This document shows positions 24,125 through 30,181 of a stretch of DNA of 30,181 nucleotides, in pieces. Position numbers and translations under genes: made by a program. Origin of the DNA: BRH-c25 sp041690515 (GTDB lineage: Bacteria > Bacillota > Clostridia > Lutisporales > Lutisporaceae); assembly GCA_041690515.1 (NCBI GenBank), contig JAWLHF010000034.1, positions 1-30,181 on the forward strand. Direction: 5' to 3'. The notes beneath the pieces were generated by a model. The model did not search any database and was not told where the DNA came from. It was given only the letters and a program-made list of their open reading frames with translations. Numbering within the stretch: position 1 is the first letter of the stretch; each line of letters begins with the position of its first letter.

Positions 24125-25722
24125 CTAATCACCCTTCCGAAGTTCTGCATACACGATTTTCCTTCTTTAACCGCAAGCTTTCCTTCCAATATGACATGTT
24201 TTATACCAACAGGATGTAAAGAGGGGTTGCTGTAATCCTCAAATCCTGCGATTTCATTGAAATCAAATAACGTTATATCTGCAATTTTACCTGTGGACAG
24301 TTCTCCAATGTCCTTTATCCCTATGGTTTTTGCCGTCAGTGATGTACACTTTTTTATGGCGGTTTCCAGACTTATGGCCTTTTTTTCTCTCACGAACTTA
24401 CCTATGAAAAGCGGAAAATTGCCGTATAAGCGTGGATGCGGCACACCTGCAGGTATACTGTCTGAACCTACCATTTGAAGGGGATGCTTTATAAGCTTTA
24501 TGGTATCCTCCTCCGAAAACACCTTCAGGGTCACAATCCCAACTCCTGCCTCCTCTTCGATCAGAAGCTCCGCTGCAAAATCCAGAGGATGCATATCCAT
24601 TTCTCTTGCTATATCTCCTATGGTTCTTCCAATAAGACCCTTGTTCTTTTCTCTTTTTACCGAGGTTATCAGTATGCCATCCCATCCGTTGATGGCACTG
24701 TAGTTATCCCACCCCTTATAGTGTGTTTCCATACTTTCAAGCTCTTTTTTCAATCTCTCCAGGGTATCCTTATCCCTAAGCCCTGAGATCAAGCTGCTGC
24801 TCCCTTTTCCTGTGATCCATGGAGGAAGAAGTTGTGTAAGCAATGTGCTTCCGGAAAGATAAAGATGCTCATCAAAGGTTATGTTGATACCCTTCTTTAT
24901 TGTCTTTTCCACAAAATCAATAAGCACTTCGGCATTACAGCCCAGTTCTTCGGAATTGTATGAACGCATATGTGAAATATGAAGTTTTACCTTTGATGCT
25001 TCGGCAATAGATGCTATTTCATCCAAAGCGTCAATAATTGAGCGGTCATGGTTCCTGAGGTGGACCATAACTATTCCGTCATGCCTCTCAACAACCTTAC
25101 ATATGGCTATAAGCTCATCCCTTAAACTGAAAACGGCAGGCATATACTGCAATCCCAAAGACATTCCAAATGCTCCCGCTTCCATTGATGCATCTACTAT
25201 TCTGCACATACGGTCAAGTTCTTTACTGTCAGGTGTCCTACTATCAAAGCCCATCACATATGTCCTTACCGCTCCGTGAGAAATAAGGGCGGCATAATTG
25301 TTTTTCAATCCTCTTGATGCTATCTCACTAAAATAACTGTTCAAATCACTAAAATTCCATATGATATTATCCGGGTCTCCCACTACACCTCTGATATAAT
25401 CCTTCCATACCTTGCTCTTCGATTCAACACAGGGTACAACTCCCAGTCCGCATTGCCCTACCAATTCACTTGTAACTCCCTGCATCAGCTTCAGGTTCTG
25501 GATCTTATGCTCCATAAAAGGCACCAGGTCATTGTGGCTGTGTATATCAATAAATCCCGGGGATACCACCAAACCTGACGCATCTATAACCTCTCGAGCA
25601 TCAAAGTGCAGTGCCTTTCCTATTATCGCAATCCTGCCTCCGCTGACAGCAATATCAGCTTCGTAGGCAGCACTGCCTGTCCCATCAACTACCAATCCAT
25701 TCTTAACAAGTATATCCAGCAA
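24109..25722 (-). CDS. N-acyl-D-amino-acid deacylase (D-aminoacylase) family amidohydrolase
   Basis: This is a 537-residue metal-dependent amidohydrolase that would release D-amino acids from N-acyl-D-amino acids or related compounds. Family ligands are visible: the HxH in FIDIHSHNDLVPF, the bridging Cys in VGQCGLGV, His in VHLRNHD, His in HISHMRS, and Asp in MVGSDSIP. The beta-domain flanks the barrel at both ends (VKNGLVVDGTG at the start, GKIADITLFDFNEI at the end). The start is TTG 25722 with GGGAGGT seven bases upstream. A promoter lies at 25811-25838, so the leader is about 80 bases. D-amino acids in peptidoglycan or peptides are possible sources; this is inference. Confidence 0.9.
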   Translation of the reverse strand: MLDILVKNGLVVDGTGSAAYEADIAVSGGRIAIIGKALHFDAREVIDASGLVVSPGFIDIHSHNDLVPFMEHKIQNLKLMQGVTSELVGQCGLGVVPCVESKSKVWKDYIRGVVGDPDNIIWNFSDLNSYFSEIASRGLKNNYAALISHGAVRTYVMGFDSRTPDSKELDRMCRIVDASMEAGAFGMSLGLQYMPAVFSLRDELIAICKVVERHDGIVMVHLRNHDRSIIDALDEIASIAEASKVKLHISHMRSYNSEELGCNAEVLIDFVEKTIKKGINITFDEHLYLSGSTLLTQLLPPWITGKGSSSLISGLRDKDTLERLKKELESMETHYKGWDNYSAINGWDGILITSVKREKNKGLIGRTIGDIAREMDMHPLDFAAELLIEEEAGVGIVTLKVFSEEDTIKLIKHPLQMVGSDSIPAGVPHPRLYGNFPLFIGKFVREKKAISLETAIKKCTSLTAKTIGIKDIGELSTGKIADITLFDFNEIAGFEDYSNPSLHPVGIKHVILEGKLAVKEGKSCMQNFGRVIRKGKH

Positions 25723-25810
25723 TTGAGCTACCTCCCATAATAGTGTTGCTATAGACCGTTTCTATATGAACGTTAGTTCTTTTATAGATTAATAAAACCA
25801 CTCCATATAT

Positions 25811-25838
25811 ATTATAGCACTGTTGGTTTTGAAGTTAA
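25811..25838 (-). promoter_or_regulatory. Sigma-A-type promoter of the D-aminoacylase gene
   Basis: On the minus strand TTAACT (25838-25833) is 16 bases from TATAAT (25816-25811), and TGC precedes the -10 to give TGCTATAAT. The transcript would have a leader of about 80 bases. A small GAAC-TAAC-GTTC inverted repeat lies in that leader and could be an operator. Confidence 0.6.
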
Positions 25839-25917
25839 GTGTAAATGATAGAGATAAAAAAATACCCTACTATATATAACACCCTCTATGAACATACTAA
25901 TGATATGAGGTGATGCA

Positions 25918-27084
25918 ATGGGGAACATGTTGTTGAAAAACTGCATAATATTTGATGGCACTAAGGTCAATACACAAATACAGGAAATATTGATCCAAGA
26001 TGATATCATAAAGGAGATTGGAAAATCTGTAACAACTATTTCTGAAGACACAACAGTGATTGATCTTGGCGAAAGCTATGTCATTCCGGGGATGGTAGAC
26101 TGCCATACTCATCTTGGAATTATAGAAGAAGGGGTAGGAAAAATTGGAGTTGACAACAACGAAACCTCAAACCCTGTCACTCCTCAGTTAAGAGGGATAG
26201 ACGCAATAAACCCCATGGATATGGCTTTCAAAGATGCAGTAAGATCCGGCATTACAACCGTTATGAGCGGACCTGGCAGCAATAATGCCGTAGGAGGTTT
26301 AAGTGCTGCAATAAAGACTCATGGAAGAATAATAGACAGGATGGTTTTAAGATATCCCATAGGTCTTAAGATTGCTCTGGGAGAAAATCCAATGAGTACT
26401 TATGGAGTCAATGGCAAGTGTCCGGTTACAAGAATGGCTACAGCAGCCCTTGTAAGGGAACTATTTATGAGAACGCAGGATTACATATCACTTAAGGAAA
26501 AAGGGGAGCTAAAGGAAAGAAATATCGGATTTGAAGCCGTTATTCCCCTGCTTAAGGGTGAGATATCACTGAGGGTCCACGCCCATAGAGCTGATGATAT
26601 CGTAACTGCCGTCAGAATCGCAGAGGAGTTTGGCATTAGGAAGCTTGTCATCGAACATGGTACAGAAGCCCATTTGGTGAAGGATTTTTTGATTGAGAAA
26701 GGAGTACCCGTAGCTTTTGGTCCTATGCTGACACCAAGGATAAAGATGGAGCTGAGAAACCGGCATTACCGATCAGCCGTAGAGCTTGTTAAAGCAGGTG
26801 TAAAGCTTGCACTTATAACTGACCACCCATACAACTCCATAGATCAGCTTAGGACAGTAGCAATACTGGCACTGTCCGAAGGCTTGAGCCCCAAGGAAGC
26901 TATCAAGTCCATAACTATCAATCCTGCTGAGATTTTGGAGTGCGAGAAACGTATAGGAAAGCTCGAGGAGGGGTATGATGCAGATATTGCAGTGTTTGAT
27001 AAAAATCCTCTTGATATCAGCTCAAAAGTTCTTATGACTATAATAAACGGCAATATTGTGTATAGCTATGAAGAGATGACATAA
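25918..27084 (+). CDS. Imidazolonepropionase-like amidohydrolase
   Basis: This is a 388-residue amidohydrolase. The N-terminal beta-domain starts LLKNCIIFDGTKV. The barrel has the HxH in PGMVDCHTHLG, the His pair regions LRVHAHRADD and VIEHGTEAH, and the Asp in ALITDHPYN. The C-terminal part ends with GYDADIAVFDKNP. These fit the HutI-like/Xaa-dipeptidase subgroup, and the substrate cannot be fixed. There are no other hut genes nearby, so histidine breakdown is unlikely to be its role. The start is ATG 25918 with AGGTGAT six bases upstream. It is divergent from the D-aminoacylase gene with 195 bases between, and a shared metabolic role is plausible. Confidence 0.88.
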   Translation: MGNMLLKNCIIFDGTKVNTQIQEILIQDDIIKEIGKSVTTISEDTTVIDLGESYVIPGMVDCHTHLGIIEEGVGKIGVDNNETSNPVTPQLRGIDAINPMDMAFKDAVRSGITTVMSGPGSNNAVGGLSAAIKTHGRIIDRMVLRYPIGLKIALGENPMSTYGVNGKCPVTRMATAALVRELFMRTQDYISLKEKGELKERNIGFEAVIPLLKGEISLRVHAHRADDIVTAVRIAEEFGIRKLVIEHGTEAHLVKDFLIEKGVPVAFGPMLTPRIKMELRNRHYRSAVELVKAGVKLALITDHPYNSIDQLRTVAILALSEGLSPKEAIKSITINPAEILECEKRIGKLEEGYDADIAVFDKNPLDISSKVLMTIINGNIVYSYEEMT

Positions 27085-27089
27085 AAATA

Positions 27090-27107
27090 ACGCCCCAATA
27101 GGGGCGT
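27090..27107. terminator. Terminator hairpin between amidohydrolase and MgtC-like genes
   Basis: ACGCCCC (27090-27096) pairs with GGGGCGT (27101-27107) with a 4-base loop. The minus-strand side is followed by TTATTTTTAT, so it works best for the minus gene; the plus side has only ATTAT. Confidence 0.65.
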
Positions 27108-27142
27108 ATTATAAGAAAAATATTTATCCCTGCCATAAAAAC

Positions 27143-27184
27143 AGCCAATGTCATCCTAAGGGAGAGGCTTATGCAATATTGGCT
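27143..27184 (-). terminator. Second weak hairpin at the 3' end of the MgtC-like gene
   Basis: AGCCAAT (27143-27149) pairs with ATTGGCT (27178-27184) across a 28-base loop. The minus strand continues with GTTTTTAT. One arm lies in the last codons of the gene. The large loop makes it a weak terminator. Confidence 0.35.
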
Positions 27185-27876
27185 TTTTCCATATCTCCTT
27201 CCCATATTGCACTTTCCACCCCATCAATGTGAATTATTTCACTGAAAAATCCTTCGCTGATAATTTTGGACGGCAGCTTCAACATAAATTTAATCTCTAT
27301 CATATTATCTTCATCTTCTTCAATATTATCATCAGTGTTAACCTTTATATCTCTGATATGAATATCATTTTTCCCTAATATTTGTCCGATATCACCTATT
27401 AGCCCCAGTCGTTCCTTACACTGTACAACCAGTAATTTATATTGGCTCTTAAATACTCTCTTTAATATAAGGCCCAGTCCTCTTAATGCAAACAGAACAA
27501 TTGCAGTAGTTGTGAGTCCGCCTAAATAGTAACCGTTACCTATAGCTAATCCTATACCTCCACAAACCCAAATACTTGCAGCAGTAGTCAGGCCTTTAAT
27601 ACTGTTTCCGGTTCTCAGAATAGTTCCTGCTCCCAAAAAACCTATCCCGCTAACTACCTGTGCTGCTAATCTTGCAGGTTCACCGCCGCTGTGATCCGCA
27701 CCCATTCCTTGAAAACCGTACATAGATATCAACATGATCAGGGTAGAGCCAAGGGTTACCAATATGTGTGTCCTTAATCCTGCAGAACTATGATTGGCTT
27801 CCCTTTCAATACCAACAATACCTCCTGCTAAAGCTGATAAAATCAACCTTAATACTACTTCACCCTCACTTATCAA
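27169..27876 (-). CDS. MgtC/SapB family membrane protein
   Basis: This is a 235-residue protein. The N-terminal half has four to five hydrophobic segments with the family motifs GIVGIEREANHSSAGLRTHILVTLGS and VVSGIGFLGAGTILRTG. The C-terminal half is a cytosolic ACT-like domain (GLIGDIGQILGKNDIHIRDIKV). MgtC proteins are linked to Mg2+ limitation and membrane energetics, but the clostridial SapB-type members have no proven role. The start is TTG 27876 with AAAGGAGGT seven bases upstream. It follows the DUF1667 gene by 41 bases and may be co-transcribed with it. Confidence 0.9.
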   Translation of the reverse strand: MISEGEVVLRLILSALAGGIVGIEREANHSSAGLRTHILVTLGSTLIMLISMYGFQGMGADHSGGEPARLAAQVVSGIGFLGAGTILRTGNSIKGLTTAASIWVCGGIGLAIGNGYYLGGLTTTAIVLFALRGLGLILKRVFKSQYKLLVVQCKERLGLIGDIGQILGKNDIHIRDIKVNTDDNIEEDEDNMIEIKFMLKLPSKIISEGFFSEIIHIDGVESAIWEGDMEKANIA

Positions 27877-27917
27877 TTCTCTACCTCCTTTACTACATTT
27901 TCCCGGGAAATCTATTC

Positions 27918-28325
27918 TTACGCCAAATGGCTCTTTATGCAGTCTTCATTTCTGCTGTTCTGATGCATGGTTCTGGATGAGATTATATCCACACCCGTAT
28001 CCAGGATGTTCTTTATTACTACCTGACCAACTTTGACCGGTGCTTTGACCTCCACCTTATTAATCAGCTCCATTGCCTGCTTTATCATATGCTTTGGAAT
28101 TGCTCCGGAGGTTCTTACCGGAAGTCTTTTTACCGGAGCATCCGATATAATTACTGTTGTCGTCAATGCTCTTGTAGGGTTTGTCATTTCTTTAACACCA
28201 TAGTCCGCACCCCTGAAGCACTTGTTTCCTTCAACCGTGTATTCCGCTTCACTTTTTCCTGTCTTTGTTACCTTCAACTTGCATCCCATAGGACAAACAA
28301 TACAGATCATATATCTAGCTTCCAT
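27918..28325 (-). CDS. DUF1667 domain protein (redox operon partner)
   Basis: This is a 135-residue DUF1667 protein. The N-terminus has Cys8, Cys11 and Cys15 (ICIVCPMGC) and Cys36 (NKCFRG), a set of four that could bind an iron-sulfur cluster or zinc. The later part has the family pattern RALTTTVII and LPVRTSGAIPKHMI. DUF1667 genes are typically found beside GlpA-like dehydrogenase and FAD oxidoreductase genes, as here. The start is ATG 28325 with GAGGAGG six bases upstream and two bases after the preceding stop. It is probably a small subunit or accessory electron carrier. Confidence 0.9.
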   Translation of the reverse strand: MEARYMICIVCPMGCKLKVTKTGKSEAEYTVEGNKCFRGADYGVKEMTNPTRALTTTVIISDAPVKRLPVRTSGAIPKHMIKQAMELINKVEVKAPVKVGQVVIKNILDTGVDIISSRTMHQNSRNEDCIKSHLA

Positions 28326-28327
28326 AG

Positions 28328-29593
28328 TTATGCCTCCTCTTTAACAACTTCAATGGAAATTTCTTCAGCGGCACAGGAAGCGACTTTATCCAAGCTTAGT
28401 TTTATGCTTTCCATTTCTCCCGGTGCAACATGGCTTCTCTTTACCTCTTTTATCACTTCTCCGCCGATCTTAACAACAAGCTTTACATCTTTATAGATAT
28501 TATCCACACGCATCATCAGCTGCACCGATTGCCCATTATTATCAAGCCTTATCTGATGAGGAACGACATATCTTACTCCGTTTATGCCTTTTACTCTTAC
28601 AGTTTTGCAATCCTTAGTCATCTTCCCTTTAATATACTCTGCAGCTCCAATGCCGGCTCTTTTGCTCTCTTCTGTAACCCAGTCCACCAGATCATGAACA
28701 TGAACAACATTGCCGCATGCAAAAATTCCTTCAACAGAGGTTTCCATAGATTCATTTACTACCGGACCGCCTGTAACTCTATCAAGGACTATTCCAGCGG
28801 TTTTGGACAGTTCATTTTCAGGAATAAGACCTACAGACAGAAGCAAGGTATCACACTCAAACTTCTTTTCTGTTCCCTTGATTGGCTTAAGTCTTTCATC
28901 AACCTGGGCAATGGTCACAGCTTCCACTCGGTTGTGGCCTTCTATGTCTACCACTGTGTGATTTAAATAAAGCGGTATGTTGAAATCCTCCAAGCATTGA
29001 ACTATATTCCTGGTCAACCCTCCCGAGTATGGCATAAGCTCTGCAACAGCCAGTACCTCTGCACCCTCAAGAGTCAGGCGTCTCGCCATTATCAGCCCGA
29101 TATCCCCTGAACCGAGGATAACTACCCTTTTTCCAATCATATATCCTTCTATATTTACAAACCTCTGAGCCGTTCCTGCCGTCAACACTCCTGCAGGTCT
29201 TGTACCGGGTATTCTAATAGCTCCTCTGGTTCTTTCCCTGCAGCCCATAGCAAGTATTACTGCCTTTGCTTGTATATGGAGTATCCCATCTGCTGAGTTC
29301 ATTGCTGTAATTACTTTATCTTCCGACACCTCAAGTACCATTGTATCAAGCTTGTATTCTATACCCATTGAAACAAGCTCTTTGATGAACCTTTCTGCAT
29401 ATTCCGGACCTGTAAGCTCCTCTTTGAATACGTGAAGTCCAAATCCGTTGTGAATACATTGCTGCAATATTCCTCCCAGTTCTCTGTCTCTTTCTATTAC
29501 CAGGATTTTCTTTGCTCCGTTCTTACGTGCTTCTATAGCAGCAGCCAACCCTGCAGGGCCTCCGCCAATGACTGCAATATCATAATGTAACAA
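28328..29593 (-). CDS. FAD/NAD(P)-dependent oxidoreductase (GlpA-partner type)
   Basis: This is a 421-residue flavoprotein of the pyridine nucleotide-disulfide oxidoreductase fold. It has an FAD-binding IAVIGGGPAGLAAAIEA at the N-terminus, an AMGCRERTRGA loop, an NAD-binding VVILGSGDIGLIMARRL, and an FAD-closing GIFACGNVVHVHDLVDWV. A C-terminal extension of about 100 residues follows. With the upstream BFD-containing dehydrogenase and DUF1667 it forms the three-gene set known in Thermotoga and clostridia, thought to act in glycerol-3-phosphate or a related oxidation. The start is TTG 29593 with AGGAGGGAG six bases upstream. It lies 28 bases after the GlpA-like gene. Confidence 0.9.
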   Translation of the reverse strand: MLHYDIAVIGGGPAGLAAAIEARKNGAKKILVIERDRELGGILQQCIHNGFGLHVFKEELTGPEYAERFIKELVSMGIEYKLDTMVLEVSEDKVITAMNSADGILHIQAKAVILAMGCRERTRGAIRIPGTRPAGVLTAGTAQRFVNIEGYMIGKRVVILGSGDIGLIMARRLTLEGAEVLAVAELMPYSGGLTRNIVQCLEDFNIPLYLNHTVVDIEGHNRVEAVTIAQVDERLKPIKGTEKKFECDTLLLSVGLIPENELSKTAGIVLDRVTGGPVVNESMETSVEGIFACGNVVHVHDLVDWVTEESKRAGIGAAEYIKGKMTKDCKTVRVKGINGVRYVVPHQIRLDNNGQSVQLMMRVDNIYKDVKLVVKIGGEVIKEVKRSHVAPGEMESIKLSLDKVASCAAEEISIEVVKEEA

Positions 29594-29621
29594 ATTGCTC
29601 CCTCCTACAATATATATTCAA

Positions 29622-30181
29622 CTACTTGGTTTTTCCTGTTAATATATAAGAATCCCGCCTGTCTTTTACTATCTCTGTAATTTCGGTTCCCAGTTCTCTC
29701 GCAAGAATCTCCATTACCCTCGGAGCACAGAATCCGCCCTGACACCTTCCTGATCCGGGTCTTGCCCTGCGTTTCACTCCATCTACAGTTCTTGCTCCTG
29801 CCTTTCTTCTTATAACATCTACGATCTCACCCTCGGTTATCTGTTCACATCTGCATATGATTCTTCCAAAGCCGGGGTCTTTCTCTATAAGCTTGGCTTT
29901 CTCAGCATCAGACAACTCCATGAAATGTATATTGGGCCTCCTAATTGGATTAAAGTCCTGCTTCATCTCCAGGTTTTCAATTTTTCCTTTTATCATTTCC
30001 ACGACATACTCAGCGATAGCTGGAGCAGATGTGAGGCCTGGGGAGTCTATACCTGCGACATTGAAGAACCCTGCTGATTCCATTGATTCTTCAACAATGA
30101 AATCTTTTGTTTTGGTTTTTGCCCTTAACCCCGTAAAGGAAGTTATTACACTCTGAAAGCCTATCTTTTTCAGGGTGTGTT
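29622..30181 (-). CDS. glpA: GlpA-like FAD-dependent dehydrogenase with BFD iron-sulfur domain, partial (5' end beyond window)
   Basis: Only the C-terminal about 186 residues are in the window. The frame stays open to the window edge upstream of the ATG at 30083 (HTLKKIGFQSVITSFTGLRAK), so that ATG is internal. The visible part has the end of the FAD domain (FFNVAGIDSPGLTSAPAIAEYVV) and a BFD-like [2Fe-2S] domain (IICRCEQITEGEIVD, then GRCQGGFCAPRV) with four Cys ligands. This matches the anaerobic glycerol-3-phosphate dehydrogenase GlpA family as found in firmicutes and Thermotoga. Other hydroxy- or amino-acid dehydrogenases share the layout. It is first of the visible trio. Confidence 0.85.
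   Translation of the reverse strand, partial: HTLKKIGFQSVITSFTGLRAKTKTKDFIVEESMESAGFFNVAGIDSPGLTSAPAIAEYVVEMIKGKIENLEMKQDFNPIRRPNIHFMELSDAEKAKLIEKDPGFGRIICRCEQITEGEIVDVIRRKAGARTVDGVKRRARPGSGRCQGGFCAPRVMEILARELGTEITEIVKDRRDSYILTGKTK

Overview
The window looks like chromosomal DNA of a moderately AT-rich, endospore-forming, anaerobic Firmicute of the Clostridia (Ruminiclostridium/Acetivibrio-like; inference from gene content only). Supporting signs are a GerA-type germinant receptor locus, Gram-positive style Shine-Dalgarno sequences with many TTG starts, an LCP ligase, a CpsB-type PHP phosphatase, and a DUF1667 redox operon typical of clostridia. No rRNA, tRNA, CRISPR array, transposase or phage gene is visible.

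Region 1 (1-7700). A 540-base gene-free leader with two strong inverted repeats precedes a broken gerAA gene (N- and C-terminal pieces joined out of frame with the middle missing) and an intact gerC lipoprotein gene. A lipoate-protein ligase gene follows, whose stop codon lies inside its own terminator. Next is a large protein with an N-terminal cyclic-nucleotide-binding-like domain and about 650 residues I cannot assign. It converges on a D-2-hydroxyacid dehydrogenase gene at a perfect 14-bp hairpin. A YggT-like membrane protein closes the region.

Region 2 (7700-20700). This is a cell-surface/exopolysaccharide region. A membrane-anchored polysaccharide deacetylase with a lectin-like N-terminal domain and an LCP phosphotransferase flank a long minus-strand locus. 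In transcription order the locus encodes a GT4 glycosyltransferase, a polyprenyl-phosphate sugar phosphotransferase, a Wzy/O-antigen-ligase-like polymerase, a CelD/FemAB-like GNAT protein, a second deacetylase, a MurJ/Wzx-type flippase, a fused Wzz-tyrosine kinase, a CpsB phosphatase and a GalE-like epimerase. Together these form a nearly complete Wzy-dependent pathway: priming, extension, flipping, polymerisation, chain-length control, modification and precursor supply, with LCP attachment to the wall as a possible last step.

Region 3 (20700-24100). Divergent from the polysaccharide locus is a small Cys-containing beta-rich protein that resembles the DUF3992/S-Ena endospore-appendage subunits. 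This is the most interesting candidate in the window. A GGDEF-EAL c-di-GMP enzyme and a small cupin protein follow.

Region 4 (24100-30181). Two divergent amidohydrolases (an N-acyl-D-amino-acid deacylase and an imidazolonepropionase-like enzyme) are followed by an MgtC/SapB membrane protein. Last is a minus-strand trio of a BFD-containing GlpA-like dehydrogenase (cut by the window edge), an FAD/NAD oxidoreductase and a DUF1667 protein.
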